38,432 bases of DNA from Acidobacteriota bacterium (GTDB lineage: Bacteria; Acidobacteriota; Blastocatellia; Pyrinomonadales; Pyrinomonadaceae). Position numbers and translations under genes: made by a program. A model generated the notes under the pieces. The model saw only the letters and a list, made by a program, of their open reading frames with translations, did no database searches and was not told where the DNA came from. Positions 28,679 to 38,419 of the stretch are shown here, piece by piece. How positions within the stretch are numbered: the first letter of the stretch is position 1; each line of letters opens with the position of its first letter. The stretch covers positions 1 through 38,432 of the forward strand of contig JAIVJI010000012.1 in assembly GCA_020200135.1 (NCBI GenBank). The letters run 5' to 3'.

Positions 28679-28933
28679 TCAGACGCCCGAGGGGTCTGGG
28701 TTGGCCCACAGGATGCGGCCGTTGACGTGCCGGACCGCGTGCAGCAGGTGATGGTGGTTACTCCAGTAGACGCCGACAAAAATAAAGCTGAGCACGTAGC
28801 TCAGGAAGACGGGGAGCAGCGGCGCGAGGGCCGCCGGGTCGGCCCCGTGCGGCACCTTCAATTCCAGCACCATGATGGTAATGATGATGGCCAGCACGCC
28901 ATCGCTGAACGCTTCCAGCCGACCCCTGCCCAT
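28679..28933 (-). CDS. TMEM175/DUF1211-type membrane protein, C-terminus missing
   Basis: Bacterial TMEM175 homologues are six-helix potassium-channel-like proteins of about 200 residues. This 84-residue product has the diagnostic [21 protein letters not shown] at the start and the second helix [19 protein letters not shown] with [20 protein letters not shown]. Family homology stops there (base about 28699), where a third helix would begin, and the ORF ends with PDPSGV. GGAGGTCGCGA precedes the ATG. It lies 13 bases downstream of ychF on the same strand. Truncation is real or due to an assembly deletion of about 115 codons. Confidence 0.85.
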   Translation of the reverse strand: MGRGRLEAFSDGVLAIIITIMVLELKVPHGADPAALAPLLPVFLSYVLSFIFVGVYWSNHHHLLHAVRHVNGRILWANPDPSGV

Positions 28934-28946
28934 TCGCGACCTCCGA

Positions 28947-30047
28947 TCAGACGTTGAAGCGGAAGTTGACGATGTCGCCCTCCTGCATGACGTACTCCTT
29001 GCCTTCGAGGCGGAGGAGCCCCTGCTCGCGCGCGGCGGCGTAGGAGCCGGCGCGGGTGAGGTCTTCGTAGGAGACTATCTCGGCGCGGATGAAGCCGCGC
29101 TCGATGTCGGTGTGGATGGTGCCGGCGGCCTGTGGGGCGCGCGTGCCGCGCGGGACGGTCCAGGCGCGCACCTCCTTCTCGCCGGCCGTCAGGAACGACA
29201 TCAGGCCGAGCAGTCGGTAGGCGCTCTTGATGAGACGGTCGACGCCGCTCGACCCGACGCCCAGCTCGGCGAGGTAGCTCTGGCGGTCTTCGGGCGGGAG
29301 CGCGACCAGCTCTGCTTCGAGCTGCGCGCAGATGACGACCAGCTCCGCGCCCTCTCCCGCCGCTATCTCGCGCACGGCGGCGACGTGCGGGTTCGAGTCG
29401 GGGTCGGCGAGCGTCGCCTCGTCGACGTTGGCGGCGTAGACGGTCGGCTTGAAGGTGAGCAGGAAGAAGCCGCGCGCGACCGCGCGCTCAGCCTCGTCAA
29501 GCTCGGCCGTGCGCGCGGGCTTGCCGTCGGAAAGAACCGCGAGCAGCTTGTCGGCGACCTCAATCTCCGTCTTGGCCGTCTTGTCGCCGCCCTTGGCGGT
29601 CTTCTGCGCCTTCTCGCGGCGGCGCTCGACCGTCGAGAGGTCGGCGAGCGCGAGCTCGACCTGGATGGTGTCGATGTCGCGGCGCGGGTCTACGGAGCCC
29701 TCGACGTGGTGGACGTTCTCGTCCTCGAAGCAGCGGACGACCTGGATGACGGCGTCCGTCTCGCGGATGTTGGCGAGGAACTGGTTGCCGAGCCCCTCGC
29801 CCTTGGACGCGCCGCGGACGAGGCCGGCGATGTCCACGAACTCGACCGTCGCGGGGACGATTGTGCTCGTCTTGACTATCTTCGCCAGCGGTTCGAGACG
29901 CTCGTCGGGGACGGGGACGACGCCGACGTTGGGCTCGATGGTGGCGAAGGGGTAGTTGGCGGCGAGCGCCGACGCCTGCGCGGTGAGCGCGTTGAAGAGC
30001 GTGGACTTGCCGACGTTCGGGAGCCCGACGATACCTGCACGGAGCAT
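28947..30047 (-). CDS. ychF: Redox-regulated ATPase/GTPase YchF
   Basis: YchF is an Obg-family P-loop NTPase that prefers ATP and associates with ribosomes. The 366 residues have G1 GLPNVGKST (8-16), G3 [29 protein letters not shown], and a coiled-coil insert (about 130-200). The C-terminal TGS domain carries [34 protein letters not shown] and ends [15 protein letters not shown]. The ATG at 30047 follows GAGGTTTTCCGT. Upstream in-frame starts add unrelated residues. The divergent gene on the plus strand begins 227 bases away. Confidence 0.96.
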   Translation of the reverse strand: MLRAGIVGLPNVGKSTLFNALTAQASALAANYPFATIEPNVGVVPVPDERLEPLAKIVKTSTIVPATVEFVDIAGLVRGASKGEGLGNQFLANIRETDAVIQVVRCFEDENVHHVEGSVDPRRDIDTIQVELALADLSTVERRREKAQKTAKGGDKTAKTEIEVADKLLAVLSDGKPARTAELDEAERAVARGFFLLTFKPTVYAANVDEATLADPDSNPHVAAVREIAAGEGAELVVICAQLEAELVALPPEDRQSYLAELGVGSSGVDRLIKSAYRLLGLMSFLTAGEKEVRAWTVPRGTRAPQAAGTIHTDIERGFIRAEIVSYEDLTRAGSYAAAREQGLLRLEGKEYVMQEGDIVNFRFNV

Positions 30048-30192
30048 ACGGAAAACCTCGGATAAGGATGACGGAAGACGTGCGGCTAAATTCAGTCCGT
30101 GCGTCGAAACAGACATCTAAACATCCCGCCTCAAGACTTGTCCAGCAGACGGGGCGCCGCGCGGGCCTTCGGCGCCGGCGGCCGCCTTCGCG

Positions 30193-30198
30193 TATAAT
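30193..30198 (+). promoter_or_regulatory. Candidate -10 box upstream of the first glycosyltransferase
   Basis: Perfect TATAAT in a GC-rich setting, 75 bases before the ATG at 30274. No clear -35 partner at 16-18 bases. Found by consensus alone. Confidence 0.4.
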
Positions 30199-30273
30199 CG
30201 CGCCGCTTTCCGAAGCCCGTCGAAGGGGAGGAGGCCGCGCGCGCGGTGCGCGGCCGAGTCTTCGGCGCACCTT

Positions 30274-32465
30274 ATGCCTTTCGCATTCCTGCTGGCGCTC
30301 GCGGTGGTAGCGGGCGCGACCGCGTTGACCTACGTCTACGACCGAGACGCGCCGTTCTGGCCGCGCCTGTGCGCGGGCGTGTGTCTGGGTTTCGCGTTGC
30401 TCGGGCTGGTCGGCTTCGTGCTGGCGTCGCTGCTCGGGATGAGCACGGCGGCGTTGGCGCTCGCCGGCGTGGTCTGCGCGTCGCCGTTGCTGCTGCTCAC
30501 GCGCGGCGAATTGCGCGCGCGCGCGGCGGCGAACGTGAGGGAGGGCGTGCGCGCGTTCGGCCGCGCGCCGGCGGGGAAGGCGGGGGCGGGGACGCTCGTC
30601 TTCTACGCGGCGGCGGCCGTCATCTTCTGGATGGTGTTCGCGCGCGCGATGTACCAGACGCCCGAGGGCATCTTCACGGGCGTGGACACGAACATCGGCG
30701 ACATGCCGTTCCACCTCTCGGTCGTGACGGGGTTCGCCTACGGCGAGAACTTCCCGCCGCAGCACCCCGAGTACGCGGGCGTGCGCCTGACCTACCCGTT
30801 CGTCGTGGACTTCGTGACGGCGATGTTCGTGCGCGCGGGGGCGGGGCTCGAAGGCGCGATGTTCTGGCAGAACTTCGCGATGATGATGTCGCTCGTCGGG
30901 CTGCTGCACCGCTGGGCGCTCAGGCTGACGCGCGAGCGTGTGGCGGCGCTGCTCGTGCCGGCGCTGGTGCTTCTGAGCGGCGGGTTCGGGTGGTGGACTT
31001 TCCTCGGCGAGGCGGCGTCGAGCGGGAAGGGCGTCTTCGGCCTGCTCGGCGCGCTCGAACACGACTACACCATCATGGGACACCTCGGCTACCGCTGGGG
31101 CAACGCCGTCACCGCGCTCTTCGTCACGCAGCGCAGCATCCTGCTCGGCGTCGCGCTCGCGCTCATCATCTGGACGCTCTGGTGGGACGCGTCGTCGATG
31201 GGGAAGGGGGCGAGCGAAGCGGGCGAGGGTTTGTCGGCGGAGCTTGAGAGCCGTCGTGCCGGGACGAAGAAGAAGGGGAAGGGTAAGGCGGCGCGTCGTG
31301 ACGCCGCGCGCGGGGCGAAGGCCGTGAGGGCGGCCGAGGGGGAAGGGGCTTCGGCCGACGACGGTTTCGCCTTCTGTCTTTCGCCTTTCGCCTTGCGGCC
31401 GATGGTCGCGGCGGGCTTGGTGGCGGGGCTTCTGCCGCTGGTGCATGCGCACAGCTTCGTCGTGATGATGCTGATGGGCGCGTGCCTCGTGTTGATGCAG
31501 GGCGCGTGCGTGCTGTTCCCGAAGAACGTCGCGGGCGCGGACGTCGGCGAGGCGAACGAGCGCGTGGCGGCGGGGACGTTGGGGGGAGTGTGGACGGTGT
31601 GGCGGCCCTGGCTCGCGTTCGCGGCCGTGGCGTCGGCGCTGGCGGCGCCGCAGATGCTGTGGGCGACGCGCGAGTCGGCCGTCAACGCCGGGCAGTTCTT
31701 CGGCTGGGAGTTCGGGTGGGACAGGGGCGGGCGCAACGTCGTCTGGTTCTGGATAAAGAACACGGCGGTCTTCATCCCGCTGCTCGTCGCGGCGCTCGCG
31801 TGGCGCGGCGCGGGCGTGAGCAAGCGGCTGCTCTTCTTCTTCCTCCCGTTCCTGCTCTGCTTCGTCGTGCCGAACGTCTACAAGCTCTCGCCGTGGGTCT
31901 GGGACAACATCAAGGTGCTGCTCTACTGGTGGATAGCCTCGGCGCCGCTGGTCGCGCTGGTGCTGGCGCGCCTGTGGCGACGCGGCGGGGCCTGGCGCGC
32001 GGCGGCGCTGGCGCTGCTGCTCGCGCAGACGGCGGCCGGCGGGCTCGACGTGTGGCGCGCGGCGTCGGGCGCGGTCGAGCGGCGCTCGTTCGATAAGGAC
32101 GGCATCGCCTTCGCCGAAATCATCAAGCGCGAGACGGGCCCGCGCTCTTTGATTCTCCACGCGCCGACATATAATGACCCGGTCTACCTGACGGGGCGGC
32201 GGACGTTCCTCGGCTACCCGGGCCACGTCTGGTCGCACGGCATCGATTACTTCGCGCGCGAGGCGGAGCTGAAGCGTATCTACGCGGGCGGGCCGGAGGC
32301 GCCCGCGCTCATCGAGCGCGCGGGGATAGAGTACGTCGTCGTCGGGCCGCTCGAGCGGACGGAGCTGGCGCGGCAGGGCGTCACGGTCAACGAGTCGTTC
32401 TTCGGCGGCAGGTACAGGAAGGTTGGGGAAGCAGGTGGCTACCGGCTCTACAAAACGAAACCGCA
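30274..32465 (+). CDS. Polytopic membrane protein, probable GT-C glycosyltransferase; stop codon missing
   Basis: Protein-like sequence extends for about 730 residues with roughly ten or more membrane helices. An early acidic loop motif (GVDTNIGDMPFHL, with D138 and D143) is typical of lipid-linked-sugar GT-C enzymes. NVYKLSPWVWDNIKVLLYWW lies late. The C-terminal soluble part includes SLILHAPTYNDPVYLTGRRTFLGYPGH. A low-complexity Lys/Arg/Ala/Glu insertion (about residues 308-365) sits between helices. After YRLYKTKP (about 32463) the frame stays open to 34395, but that part is the wrong frame of the next gene. A stop is expected near 32465 and is absent, so a small indel or deletion is likely. 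Substrate unknown. Confidence 0.7.
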
Positions 32466-34129
32466 AGAAGGCGCGGGGCGACTGGGGCGCCGTCTCTTCC
32501 TCGTCGGCGAAGCGGCAGCCGGCCGAAGGCGCGGGCCGCCGCAAGCAGGCCGCGCCGCCGCCGCCGCCGGCCGCCCCGACATTCGAGCTTTCGGCGCGCG
32601 CGTGGGCCTACGCGAGCATCGCCGTCCTGCTCGCGGCGGCGCTGCTCCGGCTCTACGCGCTGGAGCTGAAGCCGCTGCACCACGACGAGGGCGTCAACGG
32701 CTTCTTCCTGACGAACCTCCTGCGGAAGAACAGCTACGCCTACGACCCGGCCAACTACCACGGCCCGACGCTCTACTACCTGACGCTCCCGTTCGTCGCC
32801 GCCGGGGGGCTGAGCACGTTCGCCGTCCGGCTCGTCCCCGTGCTCTTCGGCGTCGGCACGGTGTGGCTCGTGCTCGGCCTGAGGCGCTGGGTCGGCTGGG
32901 TCGCGGCGCTCTCGGCCGCGGCGCTCGTCGCGGTCTCGCCCGGCTTCGTCTTCTACTCGCGCTACTTCATCCACGAGATGCCCTTCGTCTTCTTCACGCT
33001 GGGCCTCGTCGTCGCCGCGTTGCGCTTCCGCGAGTCGGGCGCGCCCTCCGACCTCCTGCTCGCGTCCGCCTCGGCCGCGATGATGTTCGCGACGAAGGAG
33101 ACGGCCTTCATCTCGGTCGGCACGCTCTGCCTGGCGTGGCTGACGGCCGTTTCGTGGGAGCGCTTGAAGGGGGACGCGCGCGTCGGCAGGGGCGAGCGCG
33201 AGGGCGAGCGCGCGGACGGTTGGGCGAGGCTGCGCGAGGGCGGGAGCGCGGGGTTCATCGTCGCCAGCGCGGCCGTGCTCTTCGTCCTCATCTGGGTCGC
33301 CTTCTACACGTCGTTCTTCTTCAACTCGAAGGGGCTCGCGGATTCGTTCAAGGCCTTCGCCATCTGGCAGAAGACGGGCATGAGCGAGTTCCACGGCAAG
33401 CCGTGGGACACATACGTCAGGTGGCTTTTGAAGGAGGACGCGGCCATCCTCGTCCTCGGCGCGCTCGGCGCCGCGGTCGCGCTCTTCGAGCGCAGGCGCA
33501 ACCGCTTCGCGGTCTTCTTCGCGGCGTGGGGCTTCGGGCTGCTCGCGGCCTACTCGCTCATCAGCTACAAGACGCCGTGGCTCGTGCTCAACTTCCTTCT
33601 GCCGCTGGCGGTCGCGGCCGGCTACGCCGTGCAGGCGTTCGGCGCGCGCGCGGCGCGCTGGTGGAGGGGGCGGCCCGCCGCGCGCTGGCAGGCGGCGGTC
33701 GCACTCCTCCCGCTGGCCCTCGGCCTCGGCCTCTACGAGACGTTCGTCATCAACTTCCGCGAGTACGACAACGACCGCTACCCTTACGTCTACTCGCAGA
33801 CGCAGCGGCATTTCCTCGACCTCGTCCGCGAGATAGAGCGGGTCGGCGAGCGCGCGGGGACGAGGGAGCCCGGCTTCGCCACGGCCTCGCCGGACTACTG
33901 GCCGCTGCCCTGGTACTTCAGCGACAACTCGCACGCCGGCTACGAGGGGCGGCTCTCGACTTACTACGACCCGAAATCGACGCTCGCCGTCATCGGCAAG
34001 GAGGAGCAGTTGCCGCAGCTCGAACGCGTGCTCGCCGACTCCTACGCGCGCGTCGGCGGCCTCTACCCGCTGCGGCCGGGCGTCAACCTCGTGCTCTACG
34101 CGCGGAGCGACCTCGCGGGACCCCGCTGA
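32423..34129 (+). CDS. Agl23-like membrane protein (flippase-associated family)
   Basis: Matches the TIGR03663-type family, named for a flippase-associated protein in S-layer glycosylation. The N-terminus is basic and Pro-rich. The first periplasmic loop holds HHDE (86-89) followed by YAYDPANYHGPTLYYLTLP, the GT-C active-site type motif. Many helices follow, then ISYKTPWLVLNFLLPLAVAAGYA. A soluble end contains DYWPLPWYF and VIGKEEQLPQL. 568 residues from TTG 32423; GTG 32435 is a plausible alternative. Overlaps the preceding gene, which lacks a stop. The pair probably acts in cell-surface glycan or glycoprotein assembly (inference). Confidence 0.78.
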   Translation: MGKQVATGSTKRNRKKARGDWGAVSSSSAKRQPAEGAGRRKQAAPPPPPAAPTFELSARAWAYASIAVLLAAALLRLYALELKPLHHDEGVNGFFLTNLLRKNSYAYDPANYHGPTLYYLTLPFVAAGGLSTFAVRLVPVLFGVGTVWLVLGLRRWVGWVAALSAAALVAVSPGFVFYSRYFIHEMPFVFFTLGLVVAALRFRESGAPSDLLLASASAAMMFATKETAFISVGTLCLAWLTAVSWERLKGDARVGRGEREGERADGWARLREGGSAGFIVASAAVLFVLIWVAFYTSFFFNSKGLADSFKAFAIWQKTGMSEFHGKPWDTYVRWLLKEDAAILVLGALGAAVALFERRRNRFAVFFAAWGFGLLAAYSLISYKTPWLVLNFLLPLAVAAGYAVQAFGARAARWWRGRPAARWQAAVALLPLALGLGLYETFVINFREYDNDRYPYVYSQTQRHFLDLVREIERVGERAGTREPGFATASPDYWPLPWYFSDNSHAGYEGRLSTYYDPKSTLAVIGKEEQLPQLERVLADSYARVGGLYPLRPGVNLVLYARSDLAGPR

Positions 34130-34146
34130 CACGGCTGACATCTTTT

Positions 34147-34177
34147 GCGGCGCGCGCCTTTTTAAAGTGCGCGCCGC
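34147..34177 (+). terminator. Hairpin after the Agl23-like gene
   Basis: GCGGCGCGC (34147-34155) with GCGCGCCGC (34169-34177) and a T-rich loop (CTTTTTAAAG). No T-run follows the stem, so terminator activity is uncertain. Confidence 0.45.
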
Positions 34178-34190
34178 CCGTCCGCTGTGG

Positions 34191-34196
34191 TATAAA
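34191..34196 (+). promoter_or_regulatory. Candidate -10 box upstream of the large secreted protein
   Basis: TATAAA in the only AT-containing stretch of the 228-base gap, about 160 bases before the ATG at 34358. No convincing -35. The rest of the gap shows no repeats. Confidence 0.3.
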
Positions 34197-34357
34197 ACTC
34201 CCTGCAACCCCTGTTCAACCCGGCAGTTCGAAACCCCCGTCGCGTAAGTCGAAAGGGTCGCGGCCAATCTTGCCCGGCTGCCCCTCGTCCGCGCCCGGCC
34301 ACGCTTGCCCACGGCCGCGCCGCGTTCCCGTCCTATTCAACCGAGGAGCATATAGCG

Positions 34358-37300
34358 ATGAGATCAAGAGGCGAAGAGTCTTTCGAGACTGTTAAAGGCA
34401 GGCCCCACCGCTTGCCCGGCGCGGGGCAGGAAAACATCCTGAGGTGGGGCGGCGGCCGTAACGCGCGCCTGCTCCTGCTGGCGCTGCTCGTGGCGTGCGC
34501 GGGCGCCGCGCTCCTCTTCCTGTCGCCCGGCCCGCGCGGCGCACGCGTGGCGAAGGCGGCCAACCCCCCGGCGGGGACCGTGGGGCCGGCCGGCCCCGTC
34601 ACGCCGGCCGACGGCAGGTGGACGGGGACGGCGACGGGCGGCGCGACCACCGACCCGCTCGACGGCGAGGCCGGCTGCACCGAAGGGACGACCTGCGACA
34701 CCTTCACGCTGACGGTGCTGCCCGGCGTCTACACCGGCAAGGTCATCCGCGTCGACCTGACCTGGACGAACCCGGCCAACGACTACGACCTCGTCATCTA
34801 CAAGGGCGGGACGTGCCCGGCGACCGGGAAGTGCAACGGGCAGTTCATCACCAGCTCCGGCAACGGCGTGACCAGCGGGGTGCTCACCGAGGAGCACGCG
34901 CAGATAGACCCGACCGCGACGGGCGCGGGCGACTACAAGGTGCGCGTCGTCTACTACGCCGCGCCGCCCGCGAGCGCGCAGGCCGACCCGCCGAGGGGGC
35001 AGTTCAGCGTCGGGACGGTGGCCGCCGCCCGCGCCGCCAGCTACGTCTCGGGCGGCATCACCTTCAGCCCGAACGTGACCCTGAAGGCCCCCATCGCCGC
35101 GCGCGACGGCGAGCCCTCCGCGCGCACCGACAAGTTCGGCAACCACTACGTCGGCGCCATCCGCGGCGTCCCCGCCGGCAACGACCTCTGGTACGTCGAC
35201 CTGCGGCCCACCGTCAACAACGCCCCGAACCCGAACTACGACCCGTTCATGCGCAACTGGGCCTACCGCGGCCAGCCCGACTCGGTGACGGGCTCGCCCA
35301 CCGCCTCGGCCGGCGCCGAGGGCGGCGGCGACATCGACCTCGCCGTCGGCCTGCCCGACACGACGACGGGCGCGCTGACCGACCCGGCGCAGCTCGCGTC
35401 GAGCAGCCTGCTGCTCACCAACATCACCACGCAGAAGTCCACCGACAGGGGCGTGACCATCCAGCGCAACCCGGTCGGGAACGCCACGGGCGGCATCCCC
35501 GGCGACGACCGGCAGTGGCACGAGTTCCACGGGCCGAACAACGTCTACCTGCTCTACCGCACGATCGCGCCGACGGTGACGCAAATCCAGCGCTCGACCG
35601 ACGGCGGGTTCACCTACGGCCCGGCGCAGACCGCCGGCCTCATCGGCCAGGTCGGCAGCATCGACGTTCACCAGAAGTCGGGGCGCGTCTACGTCAGCGG
35701 CTCGACCGGGCAGGTCTGCCACAGCACGGCCTCGAACCCCGTCACGGGCGAGGCGCTGAACTACGTCTGCACGCAGGCGGCCAGCGGCGACGTCTCCAAC
35801 ATCTTCTTCTCGGTCAAGGTGGCCGACGACGGCACGCCCTTCGGGACGGCCTACGTCGCCTACTCGAACGGCCAGCAAATCCTCCTCGTCCACTCGACCG
35901 ACGGCGGGGACACCTGGAGCGCGCCCGTCCGCGTCTCGAACGGCCCCGAGACGCGGACGAGCCTCCTGCCGTGGATGGAGACCGGCCCGACCCAAGGGTC
36001 GGTCGGCATCGTCTGGTACGGCACGAGCGAGGAGACGAACAACAACAACGCCAACTGGAAGGTCTTCTTCGCCCAGTCCTTCAACGCCACCGCCGACAAT
36101 CCGACCTTCCGGCAGACGACGGTGAGCGACCACTTCAACCACGCCACCAACATCTCGCTCCAGGGGCTCGACCCGACGGGCGAGGGCGCGAACCGCAACC
36201 TGATCGACTACTTCCAAATCTCGTTCGACCCGACGGGCGCCGCCGTCGTCGCCTACACCGACGACCACAACGACTTCGACGGCCACACCTACGTCGCGCG
36301 CCAGATTTCCGGGCCGGCCATCAACAACAGCAAGGGCACGGTGCCGAGCCCCGGCCCGACGCCCGCCGCGCAGACCGGGCCCATCCCGCTCGCCGCGAGC
36401 GTCACCGGCATCCCCGGCTCGCAGGTCACCGACTTCCGCGGCGACGTGCAGACCGGCGCGGTCGGCCACATCACGGCCGACGACCCGCTCGACATCGTCT
36501 CGATCAGCTACACGTGCGAGTCGGGCGCGGGCGGCGTGCCCGTCGTCGTCGCGAAGATGAAGGTGTCGAACCTCTCGGCCGTGCCGCCGGCCTCCAACTG
36601 GCGGATGCACTTCGCGGCCAACGCGCCCTTCGCGGGTTTGAGCCCGACGGGCGACTACAGCTTCGCGCTCTCCGACCGCGGCGACCAGTTCTTCGTCCGC
36701 GCCAACACCGACACCAACCCCTCGGGCGTCTTCACCTGGGGCACCGCCGTCAGGAACTCCGACGGCTCTATCACCTACACAACGCGCGGCGCGGCCGACT
36801 GCGGCGCGTTCGACACGGCCGCGGGCACCGTCACCGTCAAGGTGGCCGTGAGCAAGCTCAACCAGTTCGCGTCGAAGGGCGCGATCTCCGCGGGGGCGGT
36901 GATGGCGGGCCTGCGCGGGCAGACCTTCACCAGCCAGGCCAACGGCAAGCGCGACATCACGCGCGGCGGCACCGAGTTCACCGTGGGCTCGTGCCCGGCC
37001 GCGCCGGCGAGCGGGTGCGCCGCCGTCGTCGACCCGACGCCCACCCCGACCCCGACCCCGACGCCGTCCCCGACGCCGACGCCCACGCCGCCGACCACCG
37101 CGGCCTTCCAGTTCGACTCGACGGCCTACGCCGTCCAGGAGGACTGCGTGGCGATCACCGTGCGCGTCCTGCGCGGCGGGCTGACCACCACGCGCGCCGT
37201 CGTCGACATCGCCAGCCACGACGGCACGGCCAAGCAGAAGGGCGACTACACCATCGTCGTCGGCCGCCTGGTCTTCGAGGCGGGCGAGACCGAGAAGACC

Positions 37301-38395
37301 TTCCAGGTGCTCGTCAACGAGGACGGCTACGCCGAGGGGCCGGAGAGCGCGACGCTCATCTTGCAGAACCCGCAGAACGGGACGCTCGGCGCGCCCTCGA
37401 CGGCCACGCTCCAGATCGTGGACGACACGCCCGAGGCGACGGGCGCGAACCCGATAGACGACTCGCGCACCTTCGTCTGCACTCACTACCACGACTTCCT
37501 CTACCGCCAGGCCGACCAGGCGGGCGAGGACTTCTGGACGCAGGGCATCGAGTCGTGCGGCAACAACGCGCAGTGCCGGGTGGAGAAGCGGGTCGACGTC
37601 TCGACCGCCTTCTTCCTCTCCATCGAGTTCCAGACCACCGGCTACTTCGTCATCCGCACGCACAAGGCCGCGTTCGGCAACGAGAAGTTCACGCCGCGCT
37701 ACACGGTCTACCTGCGCGACCTGCGCGAGATCTCGGAGGGCGTCGTCGTCGGGCAGCCCGGCTTCCAGGCCAGGCTCGAGGCGAACCGGCAGCGGTACCT
37801 CGAAGACCTCGTCACGCGCCCGGAGTTCGTCTCGCAGTTCCCCGTCGGGATGACCGCCCAGCAGTTCGTCGACAAGCTCTTCGCCAACGCGGGCGCCAGT
37901 CCGTCGGCGGCCGAGCGCAACGCGGCGATGGCGGCCTACGGGGCGGGCGACACGGCGGGGCGCGCCGCGGCGGTCAAGTCGGTCGCCGACAGCGACACGG
38001 TCTACGCGGCGCTCTACAACCCGTCGTTCGTGCTGATGCAGTACTTCGGCTACCTGCGCCGCAACCCGGACGACGCGCCGGACGGCAACTTCTCGGGCTA
38101 CGACTTCTGGCTCAACAAGATGAACCAGTTCAGCATCCCGGGCGAGAACGTGCGCAACGAGTCGGTGGCGCTCGCACGCGTCCGGCGCGCCGAGATGGTG
38201 CGCGCCTTCATCGAGTCGTTCGAGTACCGCCGGCGCTTCCACGGCGCGCCCGGCGGCAATCAGGAGGGCCCGTCCGTGCCGGGGGACGAGGGCGAAGTCT
38301 TCCTGCGCTACACGTTGAGGCGTGGGCCGGAGGCGGCGCGGGCCGAGCCCGTCCTTCTCGACCCGTTCTTCAGGCGGCTCTGGCCGTCCGGCTAG
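34358..38395 (+). CDS. Large exported protein: beta-propeller-like repeats, Calx-beta and DUF4214
   Basis: 1345 residues. A signal-anchor-like segment lies at about 36-56 (LLLLALLVACAGAALLFLS). Domains after it: a beta-sandwich with paired Cys (about 80-210); a sialidase/BNR-like region with Asp-box-like repeats (STDGGFTYGP, STDGGDTWSAP) at about 220-660; and a further beta region to about 885. A Pro-Thr linker of TP repeats lies at about 892-913, then a Calx-beta domain with the end motif ATLQIVDDTPE (about 915-1025). A DUF4214 domain (about 1034-1295) contains YHDFLYRQADQAGEDFWTQGI and FVLMQYFGYLRRNPDDAPDGN and ends YRRRF. DUF4214 repeats are common in surface proteins of this kind. Probably outer-surface or secreted, binding or degrading glycans; no catalytic residues can be assigned. 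The preceding glycosyltransferases may act on it. Confidence 0.85.
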   Translation: MRSRGEESFETVKGRPHRLPGAGQENILRWGGGRNARLLLLALLVACAGAALLFLSPGPRGARVAKAANPPAGTVGPAGPVTPADGRWTGTATGGATTDPLDGEAGCTEGTTCDTFTLTVLPGVYTGKVIRVDLTWTNPANDYDLVIYKGGTCPATGKCNGQFITSSGNGVTSGVLTEEHAQIDPTATGAGDYKVRVVYYAAPPASAQADPPRGQFSVGTVAAARAASYVSGGITFSPNVTLKAPIAARDGEPSARTDKFGNHYVGAIRGVPAGNDLWYVDLRPTVNNAPNPNYDPFMRNWAYRGQPDSVTGSPTASAGAEGGGDIDLAVGLPDTTTGALTDPAQLASSSLLLTNITTQKSTDRGVTIQRNPVGNATGGIPGDDRQWHEFHGPNNVYLLYRTIAPTVTQIQRSTDGGFTYGPAQTAGLIGQVGSIDVHQKSGRVYVSGSTGQVCHSTASNPVTGEALNYVCTQAASGDVSNIFFSVKVADDGTPFGTAYVAYSNGQQILLVHSTDGGDTWSAPVRVSNGPETRTSLLPWMETGPTQGSVGIVWYGTSEETNNNNANWKVFFAQSFNATADNPTFRQTTVSDHFNHATNISLQGLDPTGEGANRNLIDYFQISFDPTGAAVVAYTDDHNDFDGHTYVARQISGPAINNSKGTVPSPGPTPAAQTGPIPLAASVTGIPGSQVTDFRGDVQTGAVGHITADDPLDIVSISYTCESGAGGVPVVVAKMKVSNLSAVPPASNWRMHFAANAPFAGLSPTGDYSFALSDRGDQFFVRANTDTNPSGVFTWGTAVRNSDGSITYTTRGAADCGAFDTAAGTVTVKVAVSKLNQFASKGAISAGAVMAGLRGQTFTSQANGKRDITRGGTEFTVGSCPAAPASGCAAVVDPTPTPTPTPTPSPTPTPTPPTTAAFQFDSTAYAVQEDCVAITVRVLRGGLTTTRAVVDIASHDGTAKQKGDYTIVVGRLVFEAGETEKTFQVLVNEDGYAEGPESATLILQNPQNGTLGAPSTATLQIVDDTPEATGANPIDDSRTFVCTHYHDFLYRQADQAGEDFWTQGIESCGNNAQCRVEKRVDVSTAFFLSIEFQTTGYFVIRTHKAAFGNEKFTPRYTVYLRDLREISEGVVVGQPGFQARLEANRQRYLEDLVTRPEFVSQFPVGMTAQQFVDKLFANAGASPSAAERNAAMAAYGAGDTAGRAAAVKSVADSDTVYAALYNPSFVLMQYFGYLRRNPDDAPDGNFSGYDFWLNKMNQFSIPGENVRNESVALARVRRAEMVRAFIESFEYRRRFHGAPGGNQEGPSVPGDEGEVFLRYTLRRGPEAARAEPVLLDPFFRRLWPSG
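37033..37098 (+). repeat. Hexanucleotide repeats encoding the Thr-Pro linker
   Basis: Repeats of ACCCCG, ACGCCC and similar hexamers encode PTPTPTPTPTP before the Calx-beta domain. Slippage in such a tract would change linker length without shifting frame, because the unit is 6 bases. Confidence 0.8.
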
Positions 38396-38419
38396 GCGGG
38401 CGTCCAGTCTGATTCCGGC

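Noticed and set aside
29560..32544. 994-codon minus-strand frame
   Set aside because: It crosses ychF out of frame and the glycosyltransferase antisense; no motifs and shadow composition.
32423..34395. The 1373-codon open frame from 30274 as one giant protein
   Set aside because: After about 32465 its translation is Arg/Ala/Gly-rich and without domain or helix pattern, while the overlapping frame encodes a clear Agl23-like protein. It is a GC-driven open shadow frame.
34364..38242. 1292-codon open frame on the minus strand
   Set aside because: Antisense to the secreted protein, with Arg/Asp/Gly/Val-rich shadow composition and no domains. Long antisense frames are expected at this GC content.
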